Positions 1 through 6,376 of a stretch of 7,946 nt of DNA are shown in pieces (position 1 is the first letter of the stretch; each line of letters opens with the position of its first letter). The position numbers and the translations under genes were made by a program. Below the pieces are notes generated by a model. That model was not told where the DNA came from. It worked only from the letters and a program-made list of their open reading frames with translations, and did no database searches. Source of the DNA: Aquificaceae bacterium. GTDB lineage: Bacteria; Aquificota; Aquificia; Aquificales; Aquificaceae. Location of the stretch: contig JANWVD010000030.1 of assembly GCA_025057715.1 (NCBI GenBank), positions 1 to 7,946 of the forward strand, written 5' to 3'.

Positions 1-463
1 AAAGCAAGAGTTTTATTCCCAGGTCGTTCCGCCTCCTCAAACGATACAAGTCGGCGACACTGTAGAGTTTCGCGGCGCTACTGGCAAGGTGATAGAGATT
101 CAAGGGCAACGCGCCTTCATAACCTTGGGCAACGCAAGGGCTTGGGTTCCACTTTACGAGATAAAAAAGAGTGAAAAACAAACCGCGCTTTCGCGCGAGA
201 ATTTAGAGCCCCCAAAAAGCCTCCCCTCGGAGATTAACCTCATTGGATTAAGCACCGAAGAGGCTTTGGTTAAATTAGAGCGATACATACAAGAAGCGAG
301 CTCTCTTGGGCTAAAGTCCTTTAAACTAATTCACGGGCATAGCAACCTCAAAAAGGCAAGCCAGGAACTCCTTTCGCGCTCTGAGTTGGTTCTTTTTCAC
401 AGAGAGGGATATCCGCACGAGGGCGGTCCCGGAGTCTCCATAGTCTATCTTAAGCGTGATTAA
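1..463 (+). CDS. mutS2: MutS2 family protein, C-terminal part (5' end outside window)
   Basis: The frame is open from base 2 with no start in the window, so about 153 C-terminal residues of a roughly 750-800 residue protein are present. Fragment residues 17-54 form the KOW-like segment seen before the MutS2 Smr domain (VGDTVEFRG, then GNARAWVPLYEI). The Smr domain follows from about residue 78 to the end. MutS2 proteins are ATPases that bind branched or recombining DNA and stalled ribosomes; the Smr domain is a nuclease module in several members. Oddly, the usual LDLR/K-type Smr motif reads INLIG (bases 233-247), and the usual HGxGTGxLR reads HGHSNLKK (332-355), while the late GGPGV motif is kept. 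Nuclease activity may therefore be weakened. The family call is confident because both domains occur in the MutS2 order. A lone Smr protein is unlikely given the open upstream frame. nadD follows after 13 bp on the same strand. Confidence 0.87.
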   Translation, partial: KQEFYSQVVPPPQTIQVGDTVEFRGATGKVIEIQGQRAFITLGNARAWVPLYEIKKSEKQTALSRENLEPPKSLPSEINLIGLSTEEALVKLERYIQEASSLGLKSFKLIHGHSNLKKASQELLSRSELVLFHREGYPHEGGPGVSIVYLKRD

Positions 464-476
464 AATTATCGCTTAG

Positions 477-1073
477 GTGCAGATATTTTTCGGCGGAAGT
501 TTTGACCCGGTTCATTTAGGCCATCTGATAGTAGCGCGCGATGCGCTTGAGATTTTAGGCTTTGAGAGACTGGTCTTTATCCCAGCTTTCCAAGTCCCTC
601 TAAAGCAACCTCATCTTGCAAGCCCCGAGGATAGGTTTAACATGCTTTTGCTTGCAACTGCCTCAGAGCCCGGCTTTTGCGTAAACTCAATTGAGATTAG
701 AAGAGGCGGGATTTCTTATACTGTAGATACTGCGATAGAGCTTAAGCAGCAGCTTGGGTATAGACCTTGGTTTTTAATGGGCGAGGATAGCTTTAAAAGC
801 ATCCATCTTTGGAAAAACAGCAAAGAGCTCTTAAAAACCGCCCGCATTGTCGTGGTTCGTAGATATAAAAACTCTGAAGATATAGAGAGCTACATAAAAG
901 AACGCTTTCCATGGCTTTTAATAGGCGAAGATGTTTTAGTTATAAAAACCCGCCTTCTTGAGATATCATCAACCGAGATAAGAAACCGCCTCAAAGAGGG
1001 AAAAAGCATCAATTGGCTCGTCCCAGAGCGCGTTTGTGATTACATTACTAAGAACAACCTCTATAGGTATTAA
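477..1073 (+). CDS. nadD: nicotinate-nucleotide adenylyltransferase NadD
   Basis: This enzyme joins nicotinate mononucleotide and ATP to make deamido-NAD in cytoplasmic NAD biosynthesis. The 198 residues match the usual family length. The nucleotidyltransferase signature GGSFDPVHLGH lies at residues 6-16 with the HxGH pair, the SYTVDT motif at 80-85, MGEDSF at 101-106 followed by W112, and the ISSTEIR motif at 163-169 near the C terminus. The start is GTG at 477, which puts GGSFDP exactly where it sits in homologues. There is no clear Shine-Dalgarno sequence; a TAAAAT hexamer at 461-466 overlaps the mutS2 stop codon. It could be co-transcribed with mutS2 or have its own short-leader transcript. 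Its TAA stop interlocks with the stop of the convergent lipoyl-protein gene in the sequence TTAA (1070-1073). Confidence 0.95.
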   Translation: MQIFFGGSFDPVHLGHLIVARDALEILGFERLVFIPAFQVPLKQPHLASPEDRFNMLLLATASEPGFCVNSIEIRRGGISYTVDTAIELKQQLGYRPWFLMGEDSFKSIHLWKNSKELLKTARIVVVRRYKNSEDIESYIKERFPWLLIGEDVLVIKTRLLEISSTEIRNRLKEGKSINWLVPERVCDYITKNNLYRY

Positions 1074-1522
1074 GAACAGGATTTACATTCAACCCCTTCG
1101 CGCTCTATGTATTCTTTTAGCTTCTTAACAGCCTCTTCGCCCGTAATTAGGTCTTTTAAATCCCTCTGGAGGTTTGAGGGCTTGAGCTTGGCAATCCAGC
1201 CTTTGCCATAAGGGTCTTCGTTTATTAGCTCAGGAATGTCAAAGAGCTCTTCGTTTCTTTGGATTATCTCGCCCTCTATAAGCGCAGGGACTGGCCCAGT
1301 CCATTTTCCGCTCTCAAGGCTTGCTATGGGCTTGTTTTTTGGCACATGCTTGCCAGGGGGCTTTATCCTGACATTGACCATCTTACCAGCGCGCGTTTGA
1401 CCTATGTCCGTTGCCCCAACGGTTACTGAGCTATCTTCCTCAAGTCTATACCAAACTTGGTTTTCTATATCGTAGTAAAGATGCGAAAGGATTTTGCATC
1501 CTTTGATGTTAATCTCTTGCAT
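1070..1522 (-). CDS. GcvH-like lipoyl-carrier protein with C-terminal CxxC
   Basis: A 150-residue protein of the glycine-cleavage H-protein fold. The lipoyl-domain core aligns without gaps to GcvH: E-S-G-K73-W takes the place of the canonical E-S-V-K-A, and ALIEGEII and PELINEDPYGKGW (residues 98-110) match the GcvH signature PELVNxxPYxxGW. K73 is the predicted lipoylated lysine. Differences from standard H proteins are the GKWTGPVP stretch after the lysine and a longer tail ending ECKSCS, with Cys146 and Cys149 forming CxxC. No gcvT, gcvP or lipoate ligase is present. It is the last gene of a minus-strand unit behind two transporters, overlaps the SSS gene by 14 nt and has a strong Shine-Dalgarno sequence. 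GcvH paralogues of this type (LbpA) serve the sHdr sulfur-oxidation pathway in some lithotrophs; that role here is inference. The domain call is firm, the function open. Confidence 0.85.
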   Translation of the reverse strand: MQEINIKGCKILSHLYYDIENQVWYRLEEDSSVTVGATDIGQTRAGKMVNVRIKPPGKHVPKNKPIASLESGKWTGPVPALIEGEIIQRNEELFDIPELINEDPYGKGWIAKLKPSNLQRDLKDLITGEEAVKKLKEYIEREGVECKSCS

Positions 1523-2891
1523 TGCTATACCTCCATATTGTTGCTCCTAAAATGTAGCTAAGCAAGCTTGAGCCAAGACCGATAAGGAGTGCGAACTCGC
1601 TCTTTAAAATGTATTCAAAAACTACCCAAGAGCTAAAGCCAAGAAGTATTGAGCTAAGCGCTGCATTCGGGTTTTTGCTTTTAAAGTACAAGCCAGCTAC
1701 CAACGGAACAAAAAGCGAAACAAGGCTTAAAGCAGAAGAGCTACCAACAAGGTGATATATCGACTCTCCCGAGAAGGCAAAAGCGAGCGAAATTAAAGAG
1801 ACAATCAGGACACAAAGGCGCGTTAGCCAAAGAAAGCCTCTGTCGGACATCTCTGGAAGTATAGGCTTTAGGATGTTTTCGCTCAAAATTGAAGCCGGGG
1901 CAAGAGTGGCAGAGCTCGCAGTGCTCATAATAGCAGATATTAAAGCCCCGAAAAACAGAGTCTTTACAAGGAGGCTTGAGTGTTCTATAACCATTGTAGG
2001 CAGCATCATCTCTGGGTCAGATTCAAGCAATTTTGGGTAGAGCTCTTTTGCATAGATTGCAAGAAGCAAAGGTATTAATCCAATCGTAAGATACATAATT
2101 CCGCCCAAGATAGCGGACATTGACGCAATGCGCTCGTTGCGAGACGACATCACCCTTTGAAAAACATCTTGCTGAGGAATAGAGCCAAGTCCAATGGTAA
2201 TCCAAGCTGATATATAGAGCAAGAACTCTTTTAAGCTCGGCTCTGGGAAGAATCTATAGTATTCAGCCGGTTGAGAAAAGACCGTTTCTTGAATTGTGGA
2301 AAATCCAGAAGAAACTTCGTAAAGAATCGCCACTAAACCAAGAATTATGACAATTGTTTGGATAAAATCCGTGATTGATATTGCCCACATGCCGCCCATG
2401 AATGTATAAAGCAGCACAATCCCAAAGCCAATGCCTATGGCAACTGGTTGCGGTATGTTAAGCACAAGCTGAAGAATTATCCCTATTGCCAGCATCTGAG
2501 CGCCAATCCAACCAAAGTAGGAAAAGACCATCATCAAGCTTGCGACAATCTCGACCTTTCTTCCAAAGATTGATTTATAAAAATCGCCTATGGTGAGCAA
2601 ATTTAACCTATATAGAGGCCTTGCGAAGAATATTCCGACCAATATCAAACAAAGCGCTGCACCAAATGGGTCTTCGATTACCCCGTAAAGACCATCCTTT
2701 GCCATAACTGACGACGCGCCAAGAATTGTTTCCGAGCCAAACCAGGTTGCAAAGCTAACAAATGTTGCCATATAGAGCGGTAAATTCCGCCCTGCAAGGA
2801 TGTAGTCTTTTGAGTTTTTAATAAGTAAAGACGCTAACAGTCCTATACTTAGGGTTAAAATAAGGTAAAGCACGATTAAGATAGCAAGCAT
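1509..2891 (-). CDS. sodium:solute symporter (SSS family)
   Basis: A 460-residue integral membrane protein with the LeuT-fold SSS pattern of about 13 membrane segments. Recognisable elements are the family start: a first helix at residues 2-24, then DYILAGRNLPLYMATFVSFATWFGSE around 29-54. Further on are GGMWAISITDFIQ at 166-178, PQQDVFQRVMSSR at 239-251, and IMST at 321-324, matching the helix-8 Ser-Thr pair that binds sodium in PutP-type members. Family members import sugars, amino acids, carboxylates or vitamins with Na+; the substrate cannot be told from this sequence. The ATG overlaps the MFS stop in TAATG and is preceded by GGAGGAG with an 8-nt spacer, so translation is probably coupled to the MFS gene. 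The 3' end overlaps the lipoyl-protein gene by 14 nt. Confidence 0.93.
   Translation of the reverse strand: MLAILIVLYLILTLSIGLLASLLIKNSKDYILAGRNLPLYMATFVSFATWFGSETILGASSVMAKDGLYGVIEDPFGAALCLILVGIFFARPLYRLNLLTIGDFYKSIFGRKVEIVASLMMVFSYFGWIGAQMLAIGIILQLVLNIPQPVAIGIGFGIVLLYTFMGGMWAISITDFIQTIVIILGLVAILYEVSSGFSTIQETVFSQPAEYYRFFPEPSLKEFLLYISAWITIGLGSIPQQDVFQRVMSSRNERIASMSAILGGIMYLTIGLIPLLLAIYAKELYPKLLESDPEMMLPTMVIEHSSLLVKTLFFGALISAIMSTASSATLAPASILSENILKPILPEMSDRGFLWLTRLCVLIVSLISLAFAFSGESIYHLVGSSSALSLVSLFVPLVAGLYFKSKNPNAALSSILLGFSSWVVFEYILKSEFALLIGLGSSLLSYILGATIWRYSNARD
1529..1534 (-). promoter_or_regulatory. strong ribosome binding site of GcvH-like gene
   Basis: GGAGGT on the minus strand with a 6-nt spacer to the ATG at 1522, inside the 3' end of the SSS gene. 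It decides the start of the lipoyl protein and shows that ribosomes can load independently there. Confidence 0.75.
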
Positions 2892-4231
2892 TACTGCATC
2901 TCCTCCAATGGAACTCCCTTTGTTTCTTTACCTTTTAAAGACCAAACTAAAAACGCTATAAAGCCAACAAGCCAAAATGCGCAAAGGGTGAAAATCCCGA
3001 ATCTATAATCTATGGTCGAGACTTGAACCATAAAAGGCGGTGCAAGAGCGCCTGAGACTCTGCCGATAATCGAAAGTAGCCCAATTGCGTAAGCTCTTAA
3101 AAAAGAGGGGTAAATCTCGGTCGCTATGACATATCCAACGGACGCAAACGAAAAGGCAATTAAGGCATAGATAAAAAACCAAAGCTCGAGTTTAAAGCCA
3201 AATGCAAACCCAAGGCTCAAAATAGCAGATAGCGCGCTTATTGTAAGCCCAAGCGGAATTCGGCCAACTTTATCAACAAAAGAGGCGACAATTAAGCCTC
3301 CAATCAAGCCACCAACGCTTCCAAAGAGCAAAACTTTCGGTATTTCAGAAGAGCTAAGGTTATAGACCTCTGAAAGGATGACTGGCAAGAGCGTTATCAT
3401 CCCATAGTAGGTAGTCAAAATAGTAAAGCTCATCATTGCGCTAAAGAGAAACCTCCAACGATAGCGCTTTAGTATGATTTTGGTTGCATCAAGGATGTTT
3501 CCCTCAAAAACTATCACATTTCTTGGCTTTACATCTGGTTTTGTATTTATCTTTTCCTCTATTGACTTGACGATTCTCTCGGCTTTTTCAAACTTTCCTC
3601 TTGATAAGAGCCATCTTGGGGATTCTGGGACATAAAGCCTTATAAAAACTACCAAAATAGCAAGAGCCCCGCCAAATAGGTAAGCAACTCTCCAAGCCGT
3701 GCTTTCCTCAAGACTCTTTAAGAGCAAGAACGCGCTAATGGAGGCAAGGGTGCTGCCTAAGTTCCAAAGGGCGGTAATTGTTCCGTCAACTTTTCCTCTG
3801 TGGCGCGCTGGGATAAACTCGTCAATTGCTGATTGAATGGCGGCAAACTCACCACCAAGACCGGCACCTGATATAAACCTAAAGAAAAAAGCGCTCTCAA
3901 AGTTCCAAGAAAGACCGGTTAGAAAAGTCCCGCCTGAATATAAAAGCAGGGTTATTAAAAAAAGACTCTTTCTGCCAAATCTGTCCGCAAGATAGCCAAA
4001 GAGCAAAGAGCCAAATATCGCACCAAAGAGGAAGGCGCTAGTTAGCAACGAACTCTGGCTTGGCGTTAGCCCTAAGGATTTTGCCATTGGTTTTAAAACC
4101 GCACTTACTATAACAACCTCAAAGGCATCAAGCACCCAAGTTATGCCAAGAGCGAGGACGAACTTAGTGTGGAAGTGAGTCCAAGGTAGGGTATCGAGTC
4201 TTGCCGTGAGGTCTGTTTCCACCTCCCTCAT
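2891..4231 (-). CDS. MFS transporter, sugar-porter/metabolite:H+ symporter type
   Basis: A 12-helix major facilitator protein of 446 residues when begun at the ATG at 4231. That start is chosen because residues 10-35 (ARLDTLPWTHFH, then ITWVLD) have the usual N terminus of this group. The same frame stays open 85 codons further, to 4486, but that part lies antisense inside rimO and looks non-coding. Motif A is GYLADRFGRK at residues 79-88, GGEF lies at 126-129 in helix 4, PESPRWLLSRGK at 202-213 before the central loop, and TEIYPSFLRA at 371-380. The tail GKETKGVPLEE recalls the PETKG end of sugar porters. Substrate is unknown; relatives carry sugars, aromatic acids or nicotinate. No Shine-Dalgarno sequence precedes the ATG, although an AGGGAGGTGG stretch sits just inside the gene. 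It leads the unit with the SSS symporter and the lipoyl protein. Confidence 0.9.
   Translation of the reverse strand: MREVETDLTARLDTLPWTHFHTKFVLALGITWVLDAFEVVIVSAVLKPMAKSLGLTPSQSSLLTSAFLFGAIFGSLLFGYLADRFGRKSLFLITLLLYSGGTFLTGLSWNFESAFFFRFISGAGLGGEFAAIQSAIDEFIPARHRGKVDGTITALWNLGSTLASISAFLLLKSLEESTAWRVAYLFGGALAILVVFIRLYVPESPRWLLSRGKFEKAERIVKSIEEKINTKPDVKPRNVIVFEGNILDATKIILKRYRWRFLFSAMMSFTILTTYYGMITLLPVILSEVYNLSSSEIPKVLLFGSVGGLIGGLIVASFVDKVGRIPLGLTISALSAILSLGFAFGFKLELWFFIYALIAFSFASVGYVIATEIYPSFLRAYAIGLLSIIGRVSGALAPPFMVQVSTIDYRFGIFTLCAFWLVGFIAFLVWSLKGKETKGVPLEEMQ
2900..2906 (-). promoter_or_regulatory. strong ribosome binding site of SSS symporter gene
   Basis: GGAGGAG on the minus strand, 8 nt before the ATG at 2891, lies within the last codons of the MFS gene. 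It fixes the SSS start at the TAATG junction and supports coupled translation. Confidence 0.75.
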
Positions 4232-5534
4232 GGTTATAATTTTAAATGTGTTTGAAAACTTTAGAGAAAACATTGATGTTGATGGTTTAAAGGTTGCAGT
4301 TGTCAATTTAGGCTGTGCAAAGAACTTAGTGGACGGCGAGGTAATAATCTCCTCGCTTATTGATTCTGGGATAGAGCTTTGCGAGAATGTAGAAGATGCC
4401 GACATTGTCATAGTAAACACCTGCGGATTTATACAAAGCGCGTCTCTTGAATCGATAAATACGCTTCTTGAGCTTTCAAAGAGCAAAAAAGTGATAGCAA
4501 TTGGATGCTTAGTCGAGCGCTATAAAGACGAGTTAGTAAAATCAATGCCGGAAGTTGATGTTTTTTTTGGCACTGATAGTGCTAATAGCTTGCTAAAGCT
4601 TTTCAAAAAGCCGCAAATAGAGCTAAAAAGACGCATCCATACTACTGGCGTTTATACCTATTTAAAAATTTCCGAAGGATGTAATAGACTTTGCTCTTTT
4701 TGCGTAATTCCGAAAATCAGGGGAAGGCATCGCTCAAGGGTTATTGACGACATACTTTCCGAGGCTAAGATACTCCTTTCAAGAGGGGCAAGAGAGCTTT
4801 GCATAGTTTCTCAAGATACTGGATACTACGGCAAGGACCTTCACGATGGAACAAACCTTTTAAAGCTCCTTTCTGAGCTTGAAAAGCTCGATGGTAGATT
4901 TTGGGTCAGGCTTTTTTATCTATACCCCACTGACTTAAACAAAGAGTTGATTGAGTTTATAAGAGATTCTGAAAAGGTGATTCCCTATTTTGACATACCT
5001 TTACAGCACATTAGCGACAATATCCTTAAATCCATGAGACGAGGATACTCTAAAAAAGAAATCTATAACCTCCTTGAGCTCATCTATAAAAGCATTCCAA
5101 ACGCAATAATTAGAACTACCTTCATCGTTGGATACCCATCAGAGACAGATGGGGATTTTAAAGAGCTAATTGACTTTGTAAGTGAGGGACACATTCACTG
5201 GCTTGGGGCTTTTGCCTACTCGCCCGAGGAGGGAACTAATGCCTTTGAGCTTGGCGATAGGCTAAGTAGAAAAGAAAAAAATGCGCGCTTGCGCGCGATT
5301 TACGAAACTCAGAAAAGTATAACCTTGAAGAAAAATAGAGCTCTTGTGGGCTCTAAGCTTGAGGTTTTGGTAGAGGGCTTTGAGGGTCCTATTCTTTATG
5401 GGCGCTCTAAGCTAAACGCCCCAGAGGTCGATGGGGCAATTTACATTCAGTCTGAGAGGGAGCTAAAACCCGGGGATTTTATTTTGGCAAAGGTAGCTGG
5501 TGCAAAAGAATACGACCTAAAGGTCGTCTTTTAG
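4230..5534 (+). CDS. rimO: ribosomal protein S12 (Asp) methylthiotransferase RimO
   Basis: A radical-SAM enzyme with two [4Fe-4S] clusters that methylthiolates a conserved aspartate of ribosomal protein S12. Numbered from the ATG at 4230 (434 residues), the N-terminal domain has LGCAKNLVDGE with Cys29, NTCGF with Cys65 and Cys93, the three ligands of the auxiliary cluster. The SAM cluster motif is CNRLCSFC (Cys151, 155, 158), followed by IPKIRGRHRSR. The last 65 or so residues form the TRAM domain. LGCAKNLVDGE and NTCGF separate it from MiaB, which has GCQMN. The start is uncertain: family members usually begin directly before the K-V-A-V-V-N-L-G-C stretch, while the possible starts here are GTG 4206, ATG 4230 and GTG 4248, none with a Shine-Dalgarno sequence. 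GTG 4248 (428 residues) sits 7 nt after a TATAAT and is a good alternative. The tail overlaps rfbD by 18 nt. Confidence 0.94.
   Translation: MVIILNVFENFRENIDVDGLKVAVVNLGCAKNLVDGEVIISSLIDSGIELCENVEDADIVIVNTCGFIQSASLESINTLLELSKSKKVIAIGCLVERYKDELVKSMPEVDVFFGTDSANSLLKLFKKPQIELKRRIHTTGVYTYLKISEGCNRLCSFCVIPKIRGRHRSRVIDDILSEAKILLSRGARELCIVSQDTGYYGKDLHDGTNLLKLLSELEKLDGRFWVRLFYLYPTDLNKELIEFIRDSEKVIPYFDIPLQHISDNILKSMRRGYSKKEIYNLLELIYKSIPNAIIRTTFIVGYPSETDGDFKELIDFVSEGHIHWLGAFAYSPEEGTNAFELGDRLSRKEKNARLRAIYETQKSITLKKNRALVGSKLEVLVEGFEGPILYGRSKLNAPEVDGAIYIQSERELKPGDFILAKVAGAKEYDLKVVF
4235..4240 (+). promoter_or_regulatory. candidate -10 box for rimO
   Basis: A perfect TATAAT sits in the junction between the divergent MFS and rimO genes. 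Seven bases (TTTAAAT) separate it from the in-frame GTG at 4248, the spacing expected if transcription began at or next to that codon. No good -35 box is seen 16-18 bp upstream (TCTGTT at 4212-4217 is poor). It would conflict with ATG 4230 as the rimO start for this promoter. A chance match in an AT-rich patch is possible. Confidence 0.35.
4239..4244 (-). promoter_or_regulatory. candidate -10 box for MFS-SSS-lipoyl protein unit
   Basis: Read on the minus strand this is TAAAAT, one mismatch from the consensus, ending 7 nt before the MFS ATG at 4231. It overlaps the plus-strand TATAAT, so the two divergent units could not be bound by polymerase at the same time if both boxes are real. No convincing -35 box lies at the right distance; a TTGACA occurs further upstream on this strand (4306-4301) but has no -10 partner at 17 bp. 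Confidence 0.27.
5512..5532 (+). terminator. intrinsic terminator-like hairpin inside overlapping 3' ends of rimO and rfbD
   Basis: ACGACC (5512-5517) pairs perfectly with GGTCGT (5522-5527) around a TAAA loop, and CTTTT follows directly on the plus strand. The stem is short (6 bp, or 7 bp with a 2-nt loop) but well placed to end rimO transcription. On the minus strand the same hairpin is followed by ATTCTTTT, so it might also act weakly on rfbD. It is unusual because the whole structure is coding: it holds the rfbD stop (5517-5519) and runs into the rimO stop (5532-5534). Confidence 0.5.
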
Positions 5535-6359
5535 GAATCTCTCTAAGTCTTCTTGCCACTCTATTGGCTCTTGGGAGAGGGTTTTTAGCAAAAGAGTGCT
5601 ATCCATCGCAGACCAGTTTGGTCTCTTTGCCGGCAGGTTAAACTCAGATTGATAGGCAGGAAGGATTTCTATGTCTTTGTTTTTGAGTTTGAAAAACTCC
5701 TTTGCAAGCTCGTATCTTGAGCAAAAGCCCTTTGAAGTTAGATGGTAAAGCCCATTTAAGCTGTTTTCAATCGCTTTTAAGCTAATGATGGCTATTCTGT
5801 ATGTCCAAGTTGGGACTGAAAACTCATCGCAGGCAATCCTGAGGGTTTTTGAAGAGCTTGCCCACTGGCTTAGCTTGTAGAGAAAGTTTTGAGTGCCTTT
5901 GCCAAAGACCCAGCTGGTTCTAAAAATAAGATAACTCTGGATTGAATTTTTAATCAGGTTTTCGCCTATTAGCTTGCTAAGACCATAGTTATTAAGTGGG
6001 GATGGCTCGTCGCTCTCAATATAAAGCCCTCGCTTGCTTCCGCTAAATACGTAGTCTGTTGAGTAATGAACTAAGGTTGCGCCTACCTTTTCGCATGCGT
6101 ATGCGAGGTTCTGCACCCCTATTGCATTGACCGCAATTGCGCTATGAGGCTCATTTTCTGCTTTATCCACCTGATTGTAAGCAGCGCAGTTTATCACTAC
6201 GCTTGGGGCGTAATTTTCAATCGCTTCCAAAGTTGCTCTAAAGTTTGTAATATCAAGCTGTTGTTTGCTTAGCGCAAGGTGCTGGATTTGACTTTGCTCT
6301 AAGAGTCTTTGGAACTCTTGCCCGAGTTGCCCATTAGCGCCTGTAATTAACACTTTCAT
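5517..6359 (-). CDS. rfbD: dTDP-4-dehydrorhamnose reductase RfbD
   Basis: Reduces dTDP-4-dehydro-L-rhamnose with NAD(P)H to dTDP-L-rhamnose, the sugar donor for cell-surface polysaccharide. The 280 residues are typical of the family. The Rossmann glycine motif GANGQLG is at residues 7-13, INCAAYNQVDKAE at 56-68, STDYVF at 100-105, the catalytic YxxxK as Y125 and K129, and RTSWVFG at 147-153. D178-EFSVPT stands in for the usual DQFGSPT substrate-site motif, and KRPNWSAMD near the end matches the RPxxSxLD motif. The other rhamnose genes (rfbA, B, C) are not in the window, so it appears here as an isolated gene. It is divergent from hisD with 17 bp between the starts, has no Shine-Dalgarno sequence, and ends in an overlap with rimO. 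Confidence 0.92.
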   Translation of the reverse strand: MKVLITGANGQLGQEFQRLLEQSQIQHLALSKQQLDITNFRATLEAIENYAPSVVINCAAYNQVDKAENEPHSAIAVNAIGVQNLAYACEKVGATLVHYSTDYVFSGSKRGLYIESDEPSPLNNYGLSKLIGENLIKNSIQSYLIFRTSWVFGKGTQNFLYKLSQWASSSKTLRIACDEFSVPTWTYRIAIISLKAIENSLNGLYHLTSKGFCSRYELAKEFFKLKNKDIEILPAYQSEFNLPAKRPNWSAMDSTLLLKTLSQEPIEWQEDLERFLKDDL

Positions 6360-6376
6360 AAGAAACTAAGTTTAAT

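Noticed and set aside
1049..1078. Direct repeat TAAGAACA (1049-1056 and 1071-1078) and a 4-bp ACCT/AGGT inverted repeat at the nadD/GcvH-like convergence
   Set aside because: The repeat is 8 bp and falls in codons for both proteins. The stem is too short and has no T tract, so neither a terminator nor a regulatory site can be supported.
2023..2205. 60-codon minus-strand open frame within the SSS gene
   Set aside because: It overlaps the clear SSS coding frame on the same strand, has no recognisable domain and looks like a frame shadow.
4215..4224. AGGGAGGTGG-like Shine-Dalgarno match on the minus strand just after the MFS ATG (about 4228-4219)
   Set aside because: No ATG, GTG or TTG lies in frame at a suitable distance downstream, and starting later would remove the conserved N terminus, so it probably does not define a start.
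4232..4486. 85-codon N-terminal extension of the MFS frame, antisense to rimO
   Set aside because: It lies fully inside well-conserved RimO coding sequence, is Ser/Thr-rich without family similarity, and the MFS N terminus (ARLDTLPWTHFH) already follows the ATG at 4231.
185..5298. GCGCGC-rich patches, for example 185-198 and 5283-5297, looking like self-complementary elements
   Set aside because: GCGC words are common throughout the coding sequence here. The patches lie inside genes, share no fixed longer motif or spacing, and can be explained by codon choice.
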